64,000 nucleotides of DNA from Anaerosalibacter bizertensis (GTDB taxonomy: Bacteria > Bacillota > Clostridia > Tissierellales > Sporanaerobacteraceae): NCBI RefSeq assembly GCF_009696605.1, contig NZ_VULR01000003.1, positions 1-64,000 on the forward strand. The letters are read 5' to 3'. Every line of letters begins with the position of its first letter. Within the stretch, counting starts at the first letter, position 1. A program made the translations under genes and the position numbers. A model generated the notes under the pieces. The model made no database searches. It was not told where the DNA came from and was given only the letters and a program-made list of their open reading frames with translations. This document shows, piece after piece, positions 9,526 to 17,579 of this stretch.

Positions 9526-10710
9526 ATGAACGATGATAAAAAACCTACCATGTCTTATTATGTAGATAGACCAATAGTAGATAGAAAACCTCCGAGAAAA
9601 AGAGGGAATTTCTTTTCTTATTTTTTAGTAGCACTAATTGCTGCAATAATAGGAGGGGTTATATCTTCTTATATTGCACCAACTTATTTATATGGAAAAG
9701 TACTTCCTACACCTAATATATACAAAAATGGAGTACAAAATAGTAAGCAAGAAATTAATATCAATCCTAAAAATAATATATCCGCAGTTACTGCTGTGGC
9801 TAAAAAATCTGTTAGTTCAGTAGTAGGTATAACTACAGTGGAAGTAGTTAGAGATTTCTTCTGGGAAAGAGAAGTGGAAGGTGTAGGTTCAGGAGTTATT
9901 GTAGATAGTAATGGATATATACTTACCAATTCCCATGTAATAGGAGATGGAAAAGCCAGACAGATTACAGTACTATTTGAAAATGGAGATAAAAAGACTG
10001 GAAAGGTACTTTGGTGTGATCCAGCATTAGATTTAGCTGTAGTTAAAGTAGAAGAAAAAGGACTACCAGTAGCAGAACTAGGAGATTCAGATAAATTACA
10101 AGTAGGTCAACTTGCAGTAGCTATAGGAAATCCATTAGGTTTAGATTTTCAAAGAACAGTAACCTCTGGAGTTATAAGTGGTCTTAATAGGAGTATAAAA
10201 GTAGATTCTACTAATATAATAGAGGATTTAATTCAAACAGATGCTTCCATAAACCCAGGAAATAGTGGAGGACCATTATTAAATGAAAGAGGAGAAGTAA
10301 TAGGTATCAATACAGCAAAAATTCAAACTGGAGAAGGTCTTGGTTTTGCAATACCTATAAATTCAGTAAAACCTATATTGGAACAAGTTATAAAAGAAGG
10401 TAGCTTTAATACTGTAATGATAGGAATACAAGGCTTGGAGGTAGAAAGATATGAAAGTGCATTAGGTGTTGAATTAAATGTAGATAAAGGTGTTATAATA
10501 TTAGAAATAGTACCAAATTCTCCAGCAGATAAATCAGGATTAAGAAGTGGAGATATAATAGTTAGCATAGATGATAATGAAATTGAAAATATGAACCAAT
10601 TGAAAAAAATATTGTATAAATATAAAAAAGGTCAAAAAGCTAAATTAAATATTATAAGAGATGGAAAAGAAAAAACTGTAGAAATAGTACTTGATCAGAT
10701 AAAACAATAG
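9526..10710 (+). CDS. htrA: HtrA/DegP-type membrane serine protease
   Basis: A 394-residue S1C protease for quality control of exported proteins. One membrane anchor lies at about residues 29-50. The triad is H137 in NSHV, D169 in ALDLAV and S247 in GNSGGP. A single PDZ domain fills about 300-394. The ATG at 9526 stands six bases after GGGAGGA. An upstream in-frame TTG overlaps that site and is rejected. It is the third gene of the murA-yycJ-htrA unit and ends at a strong terminator. Confidence 0.93.
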   Translation: MNDDKKPTMSYYVDRPIVDRKPPRKRGNFFSYFLVALIAAIIGGVISSYIAPTYLYGKVLPTPNIYKNGVQNSKQEININPKNNISAVTAVAKKSVSSVVGITTVEVVRDFFWEREVEGVGSGVIVDSNGYILTNSHVIGDGKARQITVLFENGDKKTGKVLWCDPALDLAVVKVEEKGLPVAELGDSDKLQVGQLAVAIGNPLGLDFQRTVTSGVISGLNRSIKVDSTNIIEDLIQTDASINPGNSGGPLLNERGEVIGINTAKIQTGEGLGFAIPINSVKPILEQVIKEGSFNTVMIGIQGLEVERYESALGVELNVDKGVIILEIVPNSPADKSGLRSGDIIVSIDDNEIENMNQLKKILYKYKKGQKAKLNIIRDGKEKTVEIVLDQIKQ

Positions 10711-10720
10711 TATTCAATAA

Positions 10721-10748
10721 AAAGGCTTGACAAATTTGTCAAGCCTTT
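10721..10748 (+). terminator. Terminator after htrA
   Basis: A perfect inverted repeat (AAAGGCTTGACAAA with its complement) lies ten bases after the htrA stop, with a T-run shortly downstream. Confidence 0.85.
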
Positions 10749-10804
10749 AAAAATACTTTTTTTGTACATAATATAAGTATAGAATAATATTGGAGATGAT
10801 TAAA

Positions 10805-10972
10805 ATGTATGTAGTGTGTAATGAACATCTGGAATTTGCTATAGAGGAATTTGTTGAAACTTATGAACAACCACCAGATATATATGAACTTCATAAGGTG
10901 AGTTTTACAGACTGGACAAGTCCACAAATTTGCCATTATTGTGATAGAGCACCTAGATACTTAGTTGTTTAG
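10805..10972 (+). CDS. YyzF-like CxxH/CxxC small zinc-site protein
   Basis: A 55-residue protein with CNEH near the N-terminus and CHYC near the C-terminus, the paired CxxH/CxxC pattern of the YyzF (BA_5709) family. These residues probably bind one zinc ion. In Bacillus subtilis yyzF lies between htrC and rlmH. Here it also lies between htrA and rlmH, with surE and rubrerythrin interposed, which supports the assignment. The function is unknown. GGAG is nine bases before the ATG. Confidence 0.75.
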   Translation: MYVVCNEHLEFAIEEFVETYEQPPDIYELHKVSFTDWTSPQICHYCDRAPRYLVV

Positions 10973-10999
10973 AATGTACAAAGGGGGATAAAGCCAATC

Positions 11000-11043
11000 T
11001 TATCCACATATTTAATAAAAAAACAATAAAGCACTGTGGATAA
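11000..11043. promoter_or_regulatory. Two converging perfect DnaA boxes
   Basis: TTATCCACA at 11000-11008 and its complement TGTGGATAA at 11035-11043 are exact matches to the strong bacterial DnaA-box consensus, in inverted orientation 26 bases apart, in the spacer before surE. With flanking bases they could also form a ten-pair hairpin. Binding is inferred only. Confidence 0.5.
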
Positions 11044-11133
11044 GTCTTGAAAAAGTTCTATTTGCTTCTAAGTTCTAAAAAGAATAATATGCTATAATTA
11101 TATATATATTAATTATCTTTGAGGAGGAAAAGA

Positions 11134-11886
11134 ATGAGAATACTTTTAGTCAACGATGATGGAATAAATGCGGAAGGTATTCAAGTTTTGGCTAAAGAAC
11201 TTGAAAAAAAGCATGAAGTTATAATAGTTGCTCCAGAAGAACAACAAAGTGCAAAAAGCCACTCAATAACTATTACAAAACCTATAATAGTAAAGAAAGT
11301 TAATCTTAAAGGAATTAAAGCTGAATCCTATAGTATATCAGGTTCTCCAGCAGATTGTGTAAGGGTTGCTTTTGATAGATTGTTAGATGAACCTATAGAT
11401 TTAGTTATATCAGGGACAAATATGGGTGTGAATTTAGGAATGGATGTTCTTTACTCTGGAACTGTTTCAGCAGCTATAGAAGCTAATATATACAATAAAC
11501 CCTCTATAGCTATTTCAGCAGAAATTAAGAATGGAGTAGGATGTTATGAATTAGCAGCTAAATATGCAATGAAGATATTGGACAAAGTAAACCATAGATT
11601 TATGGAAAGTAATACTGTAATGAATATAAATGTCCCTTGTATTGATGAAGATGTAAAAGGAATAAAGGTTTGTAGAATTGGAGGAGTTATCTACGACTAT
11701 TATTATGTTGAAGAGGGAAGTAAAGAAGAAGAAATATCTCTTGTAATAAGCGGTAGAAGGAAAAAAGAGTTTGAAAAAGATACAGATAGACACTATATAA
11801 GTAAAGGGTATATAACTGTTACTCCACTTCAATATGATCTAACTAATTTTAAGTTAATAGAAGAAGTTGAAGGATGGCTGAAATAG
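11134..11886 (+). CDS. surE: 5'/3'-nucleotidase SurE
   Basis: A 250-residue cytoplasmic phosphatase that dephosphorylates nucleoside monophosphates. It begins ILLVNDDG with the metal ligands D8 and D9. S39 lies in APEEQQSA, and N96 in SGTNMG completes the site. The length is normal. GAGGAGG lies six bases before the ATG at 11134. The leader contains two DnaA boxes and an extended -10 element (TGCTATAAT) near 11090. Confidence 0.93.
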   Translation: MRILLVNDDGINAEGIQVLAKELEKKHEVIIVAPEEQQSAKSHSITITKPIIVKKVNLKGIKAESYSISGSPADCVRVAFDRLLDEPIDLVISGTNMGVNLGMDVLYSGTVSAAIEANIYNKPSIAISAEIKNGVGCYELAAKYAMKILDKVNHRFMESNTVMNINVPCIDEDVKGIKVCRIGGVIYDYYYVEEGSKEEEISLVISGRRKKEFEKDTDRHYISKGYITVTPLQYDLTNFKLIEEVEGWLK

Positions 11887-11949
11887 ATAAATTTTGATAT
11901 AATAGGTTTGTAGCAAAGATTTAATAATATATATAAGGGGGGCTTAAAA

Positions 11950-12534
11950 ATGAAATCTTTAAAGGGAACAAAAACAGCAGAAAACTTAATGAAATCTTTT
12001 GCAGGAGAATCACAAGCTAGGACAAGGTATACATACTATGCTTCTCAAGCAAAAAAAGAAGGATACGTTCAAATATCTAATATATTTATGGAAACAGCAG
12101 AAAATGAAAAAGAGCATGCTAAAAGATTTTTTAAGTTTTTAAGTAAGGATTTAGAAGGAGAAGCTGTAGATATAAATGCAGCATATCCAGTAGCATTAGG
12201 GGATACTAAATCAAACCTATTAGCTGCAGCAGAAGGAGAAAAAGAAGAATGGTCTTCAATGTATCCTGAATTTGCAGATATAGCAGAAAAAGAAGGATTC
12301 TCAGAAATAGCTTACGTATGGAGAGAAATTGCAGAAGCAGAAGAACGTCATGAAATTAGATATAGAAAGTTATTAAGTAATATAGAAAACAACAAAGTAT
12401 TTGAAAAAGATGAAATAGTAGAATGGAAATGTAACAACTGCGGGTATATCCATAGAGGAAAATCTGCACCAGAAGCATGTCCAGCATGTGCTCATCCTCA
12501 AGGATATTTCGAAGTATTTGTTGAAACTTATTAA
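11950..12534 (+). CDS. rbr: Rubrerythrin
   Basis: A 194-residue peroxide-reducing non-heme iron protein that protects anaerobes from oxidative stress. The N-terminal four-helix domain carries the diiron ligands in pattern (E20, E53, H56, E97 region and the EAEERHE block at 129-135). The C-terminal rubredoxin domain has CNNCGY at 161-166 and CPAC at 177-180. AAGGGGGG precedes the ATG. A terminator follows directly. Confidence 0.95.
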   Translation: MKSLKGTKTAENLMKSFAGESQARTRYTYYASQAKKEGYVQISNIFMETAENEKEHAKRFFKFLSKDLEGEAVDINAAYPVALGDTKSNLLAAAEGEKEEWSSMYPEFADIAEKEGFSEIAYVWREIAEAEERHEIRYRKLLSNIENNKVFEKDEIVEWKCNNCGYIHRGKSAPEACPACAHPQGYFEVFVETY

Positions 12535-12547
12535 AAATAAAAACAAG

Positions 12548-12579
12548 ACTGCAGAGGCTTTTAGCTTCTGCAGTTTTTT
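12548..12579 (+). terminator. Terminator after rubrerythrin
   Basis: An eleven-pair stem (ACTGCAGAGGC with GCTTCTGCAGT, one wobble) is followed by six T residues, 14 bases after the stop. Confidence 0.9.
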
Positions 12580-12655
12580 ATTGTCATAAACTATTTAAAT
12601 ATAAAAAATAAATGTTATAATAAAAAAGATTTATAAAAAGAAAGTGGAGGTAGAA

Positions 12656-13135
12656 ATGAATATAATAATAATTGGAGTAGGGAAAATTAAAGAAAAGTTT
12701 ATGCAAGAAGGTATAAAAGAATATTCAAAAAGGCTTTCAAGATACTGCAAATTGAAAATACTAGAAGTAGCAGATGAAAGTACACCAGAAAATTTAAGTG
12801 AAAAAGGAATTGAAATAATAAAAGAAAAAGAAGGGAAAAGAATACTTAGTAAAATATCAAATAACTCTTATATAATATCCCTTGATATAAAAGGAAAGAA
12901 TTTATCAAGTGAAGAATTATCAAAGAAAATTGAAGATATAACTTTAGGTGGAACAAATGATATAATATTTATTATAGGAGGCTCATTAGGCCTTTCAGAA
13001 GAAATATTAAATAAAAGTAATCTTAAACTATCTTTTTCAAAGATGACATTTCCCCACCAACTGATGAGAATGATATTATTAGAACAAATATATAGAGGAT
13101 TTAGAATAATGAAAGGTGAACCCTATCATAAATAG
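12656..13135 (+). CDS. rlmH: 23S rRNA pseudouridine-1915 N3-methyltransferase
   Basis: A 159-residue SPOUT-family methyltransferase, exactly the family length, that methylates pseudouridine 1915 in helix 69 of 23S rRNA. The knot region FIIGGSLGLSE and the conserved ending MKGEPYHK are present. The ATG at 12656 is nine bases after GGAGG. An upstream in-frame GTG overlaps the ribosome site. It is the last of the conserved murA-to-rlmH block. Downstream begins the accessory island. Confidence 0.95.
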   Translation: MNIIIIGVGKIKEKFMQEGIKEYSKRLSRYCKLKILEVADESTPENLSEKGIEIIKEKEGKRILSKISNNSYIISLDIKGKNLSSEELSKKIEDITLGGTNDIIFIIGGSLGLSEEILNKSNLKLSFSKMTFPHQLMRMILLEQIYRGFRIMKGEPYHK

Positions 13136-13191
13136 GCCAAGCTATGGGCTATAGGACAATGTTTAAGGGGTTACTATTAATTAGGATTAAA

Positions 13192-13200
13192 TGATATAAT
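13192..13200 (+). promoter_or_regulatory. Extended -10 promoter
   Basis: TGATATAAT preceded by ATTAAA lies 40 bases before the membrane-protein gene. The same ATTAAATGRTATAAT block recurs before the genes starting at 16391 and 19406. Confidence 0.6.
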
Positions 13201-13239
13201 GTATATAGGTAGATAATTGCGTCATTAGGAGGCTGTTTC

Positions 13240-13611
13240 ATGAAAGATATCTCAAGAGGAAGTTATATTAAACTAATCAATTTAGTAATTTTATTAATAC
13301 CCATGCCGTTTTTGTTCCACTACATAGAAACCTCTCTATTTACAAATAGCTCTATGTTTGCATTTTTAGGGACTTTATTATTTATAGTTTTAGCAGGAAT
13401 AATATCTGTGAAAATTAAATCTAATTTCATTATTTTAATAAGTATTTTAAGTAATTTATTATCAATGGTGTTAGGGAGAATGTTTATAATTTCTCCAAAC
13501 GAATCTTGGTTTAATCCTTTTGGAATGAATTTCGCTATTATATTTACTGGTAGTATTATTTTAACTGGAATATTGACAATACGGTTATTAGCAAGCAGAA
13601 TATTTAAATAA
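13240..13611 (+). CDS. Small four-helix membrane protein, unknown family
   Basis: I do not recognise this 123-residue protein. It has four hydrophobic segments at about residues 10-27, 36-56, 60-80 and 95-118 and almost no charged residues between them, so it is an integral membrane protein. AGGAGG lies seven bases before the ATG, and it has its own extended -10 promoter. It stands alone at the left edge of the accessory island. Confidence 0.6.
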   Translation: MKDISRGSYIKLINLVILLIPMPFLFHYIETSLFTNSSMFAFLGTLLFIVLAGIISVKIKSNFIILISILSNLLSMVLGRMFIISPNESWFNPFGMNFAIIFTGSIILTGILTIRLLASRIFK

Positions 13612-13744
13612 CGATATAAACTTTGTAGGGGAAATTCGTGTTAAATTTAATAACGCATAATTTTTATTATGTTCAACATATGGTAAACTTTTATTAATGG
13701 GGTATAATAAATATATAACATACCATTTAAGGGATAGTGATAAG

Positions 13745-14152
13745 ATGGATATTATTAAAAAGTGTAAAGATATTTTAACGGAATATGAAGATATAATTTT
13801 TGCCTATATCTTTGGTTCATATGTTCAAGGAAAGATGAGAACAGATAGTGATATAGATATTGCAATATATTTGAAAAAGAAGATGGATATAAAGACATAT
13901 CTTGAAATTAAGATGCATTTATCAGAAACTTGTAAAAAAGAAGTTGATTTAATTGTATTAAATGATGCTACTCCATTATTAAAATATCAAATTTACAAAA
14001 ATAATATATTGTTGTTTACTCGTGACAAATCTATAGAAACCAGATATAAAGTGAAAACCTTATTTGAATATAGTGACATGAAAAGATATTTAGATTTATC
14101 TTATGATAGAACTATAGATAGATTAAAAGAAGAGGTGGAATCCAATGGTTGA
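13745..14152 (+). CDS. mntA: MntA-type nucleotidyltransferase antitoxin
   Basis: A 135-residue minimal nucleotidyltransferase with the full catalytic pattern GS-X10-DXD (G24, S25, D36, D38). In the HepT/MntA type VII system, MntA inactivates the HepT toxin by adding AMP units to a tyrosine. I chose the ATG at 13745, just after AAGGGATAGTGA. An upstream in-frame ATG at 13697 lies before a TATAAT promoter element and is unlikely. It overlaps hepT by eight bases, with the antitoxin gene first. Confidence 0.85.
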   Translation: MDIIKKCKDILTEYEDIIFAYIFGSYVQGKMRTDSDIDIAIYLKKKMDIKTYLEIKMHLSETCKKEVDLIVLNDATPLLKYQIYKNNILLFTRDKSIETRYKVKTLFEYSDMKRYLDLSYDRTIDRLKEEVESNG

Positions 14153-14561
14153 TGTAGAAGTAATTAAACAGAGATTAAATCAATTATCAACTTCTATAAA
14201 TAAAATAGAAAGGTTTAAGGAAATATCTCTGGAAGGGTTTTTAAAGGATGATATTATACAAGATGTGGTAGAATATAATTTGTTTATAGCAATAAATATG
14301 ATGATTGATATAGCAACTCATATTGTAGTAGATAATAATATGGGCAGTCCAGAAACATTAGGTGAAGCATTTAACATCTTAAATAAGGAGAAATATTTAA
14401 ACGATGAGGAAACGAAAGTTTATAGGAATATGGTAGGCCTTAGAAATATATTGTCTCATGAATATATAAATATAGATAAAAAAATAATATATAGCATTTT
14501 AAAAAATAATTTAATTGATATAAAGAAATTTGTTATTTTTGTTAATGATAATTTTATTTAA
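14145..14561 (+). CDS. hepT: HepT-type toxin (HEPN RNase family)
   Basis: A 138-residue all-helical HEPN protein with the RX4HXY active motif (R100, H105, Y107 in RNILSHEY). HepT proteins are ribonucleases that stop growth, and Y107 is the residue position modified by MntA in studied systems. The eight-base overlap with mntA implies coupled translation. A terminator follows 22 bases downstream, so the pair is a self-contained cassette. Confidence 0.85.
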   Translation: MVDVEVIKQRLNQLSTSINKIERFKEISLEGFLKDDIIQDVVEYNLFIAINMMIDIATHIVVDNNMGSPETLGEAFNILNKEKYLNDEETKVYRNMVGLRNILSHEYINIDKKIIYSILKNNLIDIKKFVIFVNDNFI

Positions 14562-14583
14562 GGATTAATATATATGCATTATA

Positions 14584-14625
14584 AAAGCAGTAGGTTTATT
14601 GTAGTTAAACCTACTGCTTTATTTA
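14584..14625 (+). terminator. Terminator after hepT-mntA
   Basis: A 15-pair perfect stem (AAAGCAGTAGGTTTA with its complement) is followed by TTTATTTAT. A close relative of this hairpin occurs at 19864-19896. Confidence 0.85.
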
Positions 14626-14733
14626 TATATTTATTACTTTAATCTTAATTCTAATTATATTTTGATTGATAAATAAATTTTGCCAGTAGAACTGATGCGG
14701 TGAACCGTATAAGAAGATATATGAAGCAATAAT

Positions 14734-14779
14734 AATTTTTAAAAAACAAGTTTTTTCTAAACTTGTTTTTTAAAAATTA
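14734..14779. repeat. AT-rich 20-base inverted repeat upstream of the XRE gene
   Basis: The arms are almost fully complementary and contain AAACAAGTTT-type sequence around a short loop. It lies about 40 bases before the XRE gene and could be a terminator or an operator. The remainder of the 14626-14821 spacer shows nothing else I can name. Confidence 0.5.
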
Positions 14780-14821
14780 GGCATGTAAAGGTTCCTTGTC
14801 ATATATTTGGAGGTGGTGTTA

Positions 14822-15028
14822 CTGAAAAATAGAGTTGAAGAATTACGAAAAAAACAAAATCTCAATCAAGATGAGTTAGCAAAGGTGCTGAGAGTGTCAC
14901 GACAAACAATTAGCTCAATAGAAAATGGGAAATATAATCCATCTTTAGAACTGGCTTTTCATATTGCAGAGTTTTTTGGAAAACAAATTGAAGAAATATT
15001 TATTTATAAGGAGGAGGTTCAAAAATGA
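14822..15028 (+). CDS. Small XRE-family transcriptional regulator
   Basis: A 68-residue helix-turn-helix protein of the short Xre/YozG type, with LNQDELAKVLRVSRQTIS as the DNA-binding unit. The start is uncertain. GGAGGTG at 14809-14815 is six bases before a CTG codon at 14822, which gives the usual N-terminus LKNRVEELR. In-frame TTG 14807 and GTG 14816 overlap the ribosome site. It overlaps the next gene by four bases (ATGA). Such regulators usually control the membrane partner encoded next to them. Confidence 0.8.
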   Translation: MKNRVEELRKKQNLNQDELAKVLRVSRQTISSIENGKYNPSLELAFHIAEFFGKQIEEIFIYKEEVQK

Positions 15029-15450
15029 AAAGAAAAAAAGTACTGTATTTGGGAGCAGGGATTGTTGGTATTCTACTTATTATACTTGGGGTTTATATAT
15101 TTAATTTAGGAGTTAATGAAATGCTTGGAGGTTTATGTTTTGGTATAGGAGGAGCTTGTGCTGCATTGGGTATTGGTTCTTTTATTAAGACTCTTTTAGT
15201 TTCAGATACTAAAAGTAAAGATATAGAAGAACTTTATTCTATAGAAAAAAATGATGAAAGAAATATCAGAATAAGAGAAAAGTCAGGTTATTTAACTGCA
15301 CAGATTATGAACTATATATTATGTGGATTTGTTCTCTATCTTGGTTTTATGAAAGCACCATTAGAATATTTACTACCAGCAGTTGGGTTGATTGTATTTG
15401 AACTATTACTTATAATTATTTTATCCAATCACTATTCTAAGACCATATAA
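15025..15450 (+). CDS. Membrane protein partner of the XRE regulator (DUF2178-like)
   Basis: A 141-residue protein with four membrane segments in two pairs (about 7-28, 33-55, 95-110 and 115-136) and a cytoplasmic KNDERNIRIREKSG motif between them. That layout resembles DUF2178 proteins, which are commonly encoded next to small XRE regulators. Its start overlaps the regulator's stop, so translation is coupled. The function is unknown. Confidence 0.7.
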   Translation: MKRKKVLYLGAGIVGILLIILGVYIFNLGVNEMLGGLCFGIGGACAALGIGSFIKTLLVSDTKSKDIEELYSIEKNDERNIRIREKSGYLTAQIMNYILCGFVLYLGFMKAPLEYLLPAVGLIVFELLLIIILSNHYSKTI

Positions 15451-15585
15451 TAAAATTAGGATTAATTTTAGTTATTGTTCAAAAAGTTATTTATATTGTA
15501 TCTAAATGAAAATTATAGTTGTTTAATAGTTGAAAAATAAAATATTTTATTTATTTTTTTAAAAAGTGAAATAAGGTGGATGACT

Positions 15586-15769
15586 ATGAAAAAATTCTAG
15601 AACAGGACAATATACAACATTATCTTATGTACGCAGACATTATAACGATAATTTAGAGATTAAATTTGATACTATAGGAAAAGACTGTTGGAAAGACCAA
15701 ATTGGCAAATGGAAAACTGCTATTGACTATGAATTAGGCAAGGAGGGCTTCCTTAATGTTAAACAATAA
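15586..15769 (+). pseudogene. Broken short ORF, unidentified
   Basis: After an AAGGTGG site, an ATG reads only four codons before TAG. Removing one A from the A6 run restores a 59-codon frame with LEIKFDTIGKDCW and YELGKEGFLNV. The readable frame therefore appears to carry a one-base insertion. I do not recognise the family. It overlaps the methyltransferase remnant that follows. Confidence 0.45.
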
Positions 15770-16110
15770 AGGCTTTGATTTTTCTAAGGGCTTACCCAAA
15801 GCACTTGAAAACATACAGTTTGATTATATTATAAGTACTTATGCAATGCATCATTTAGAAGATAAAGAGAAAATAAATTTTATTAATAAATTAGATGAAT
15901 ATATTTCTAATGATGGTGAAATTATTATTGGAGATGTGGCATTTGAAACAAGAAAATTACTATAGCAGTGTAAAGTATGATAATTATTGGGATGATGAAG
16001 AAATATATTTTGTATTTGATGAATTAAAAGAATTTTTTCCTAAAGAAGATATTAGTTTTACAACCATATCTCATTGCGCAGGAATTATTCAACTTGGAAA
16101 ATTGTCATAG
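15756..16110 (+). pseudogene. Class I SAM methyltransferase remnant, frameshifted
   Basis: The first frame shows the C-terminal half of a Rossmann methyltransferase (FDYIISTYAMHHL, then GEIIIGDVAF). It stops at 15965, while the continuation YDNYWDDEEIYFVFDEL...ISHCAGIIQ lies in another frame up to 16110. The glycine-rich SAM-binding N-terminus is missing. This is a decayed gene, not a functional enzyme. The 85 bases after it hold a further short fragment (GYGHIYKGVIPDY) that I cannot place. Confidence 0.75.
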
Positions 16111-16194
16111 CCTGTATTTATAGGGAAAAACTTATTTTAAACGGGTATGGACATATTTATAAAGGTGTTATTCCAGATTATACGAAATAAAGGG

Positions 16195-16236
16195 ACTAGT
16201 GGATTTGTTATAATAAAAATCTACTAGTTTTATTTA
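16195..16236 (+). terminator. Terminator after the decayed methyltransferase
   Basis: A twelve-pair stem (ACTAGTGGATTT with AAATCTACTAGT, one wobble) is followed by TTTTATTTAT. Confidence 0.8.
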
Positions 16237-16340
16237 TATACTTAGATAATCTGTTATTTTATTAGATATATCTTAAACATATTCTATTTATTTTGTGAGT
16301 TAAATTAATACTACGAACCATATTATAGACTAGAATTAAA

Positions 16341-16349
16341 TGGTATAAT
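16341..16349 (+). promoter_or_regulatory. Extended -10 promoter
   Basis: TGGTATAAT preceded by ATTAAA lies 42 bases before the following membrane-protein gene. Confidence 0.6.
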
Positions 16350-16390
16350 ACGTGTAAGTAAAAAATGTGAAATAGGAGGTTTTATAATAA

Positions 16391-16894
16391 ATGAAGAGTC
16401 AAAAGATAATTTTAATTTTTGAAATTATACTATGTATATTAGTTGGGATTGGTATGTTTTTGATTTCTCACTTTATTTATGCAGATGCATTTCGTATCAA
16501 TTTTGTTATATCTTTATTAACTAGTTGGATTGTTATTACACTAATTGATTGGAAAAAGGAAATAAACACAGTTCAACCAAAGGTGCGTTGGTTCACTGTT
16601 TTGTTGATTATTATTACAATAGCTGGCTTTATTGCTTATAAACCTGATTTCTCCTACAGAGAAGGTAAGGGTATTGTTGTTCAACATGGGTATAAGAATC
16701 TTTCCGAATTACAGGATAAGTCGATTATATCATTTGGGTTGAAGAATACTCGTTTAGTTCCTAATGCATATCTTTATACTGGTGAAAAAAACAATGTTAA
16801 GTATTATATTTTGCTAAGCCCAATTGATGGAAAAATTGAGATAAAAAAGATAGGCGATGGAAATTATTTAGATGAGTATTTTGAAATGAAATAA
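16391..16894 (+). CDS. Membrane protein of unknown function
   Basis: An unrecognised 167-residue protein with three hydrophobic segments (about 6-27, 34-52 and 65-83) and a soluble C-terminal half that looks like a small beta-rich domain (GKGIVVQHGYKNL...YYILLSPIDGKIEIKKIG). AGGAGG lies eleven bases before the ATG. It has its own promoter, like the other small genes in this island. Confidence 0.55.
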   Translation: MKSQKIILIFEIILCILVGIGMFLISHFIYADAFRINFVISLLTSWIVITLIDWKKEINTVQPKVRWFTVLLIIITIAGFIAYKPDFSYREGKGIVVQHGYKNLSELQDKSIISFGLKNTRLVPNAYLYTGEKNNVKYYILLSPIDGKIEIKKIGDGNYLDEYFEMK

Positions 16895-17003
16895 GGACAA
16901 AAAATGAGTAATATCTTTGATGGTTTATGTGTCGCATTTTTCATATAATGTATAATAGTATAAAAATATTTAATAAAGAAAATTTATATTAGGTGATGAA
17001 AAG

Positions 17004-17461
17004 ATGAATATAAAGGAAATACATGACAAACAGGAAAAAAGAGAGATATCGGAGCGGATTTTAAAATCACTCCCTAATTGGTTTGGAATACCAGAATCTA
17101 CACAGGAGTACATTAATAAAAGTAGTAATTTACCTTTTTTTGCAGCAATGGATGAAATAAAACCATTAGGTTTTATTTCAATTAAAGAAAACAATCAATA
17201 TACTGCTGAGATTTATGTTATGGGGGTTTTGCCTGATTATCATAAACAAGGAATTGGTAGAGATTTATTTAATAGAGCTTTACTAAAGACCATGGATATG
17301 AATTCTTGCAAGTAAAGACTCTTGATGAATCTCATCCTGACATTTATTATGCAGATACAAGGAAATTTTATTTATCAATGGGATTTAAACCATTGGAGTG
17401 CTTGCCAGAATTATGGGGAGAAGAAAATCCTTGTTTGGTAATGATTCAGTGCATTAGGTAA
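17004..17461 (+). pseudogene. GNAT acetyltransferase, frameshifted
   Basis: The first frame (104 codons) contains the acetyl-CoA-binding GNAT signature VLPDYHKQGIGRDLF. It then stops at 17315 after MNSCK. The rest of a normal GNAT domain (LQVKTLDESHPDIYYADTRK, then FYLSMGFKPLECLPELW) continues in another frame to 17461. A single small indel near 17305 separates the halves. It is inactive unless this is a sequencing error. The full fold would be about 150 residues. Confidence 0.8.
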
Positions 17462-17519
17462 TTTGTATTAAATAGGATTAATAGGTAGCTCATCAAATAA
17501 GTTTTCAGTAACAGCATAT

Positions 17520-17555
17520 AATATTTATTATACTTTCAAAAGTATAATAAATATT
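17520..17555. repeat. Palindrome upstream of rtcB
   Basis: A nearly perfect inverted repeat (AATATTTATTATACTTT and its complement) ends 25 bases before the rtcB start. It may be an operator or a terminator for the upstream gene. No T-run follows. Confidence 0.45.
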
Positions 17556-17579
17556 AACTAAATAGGGATGGTGAAAATT

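Noticed and set aside
10973-11133. Chromosome origin at the DnaA-box pair
   Set aside because: Only two boxes are seen, no unwinding element stands out, and dnaA, dnaN, rpmH and rnpA are not nearby.
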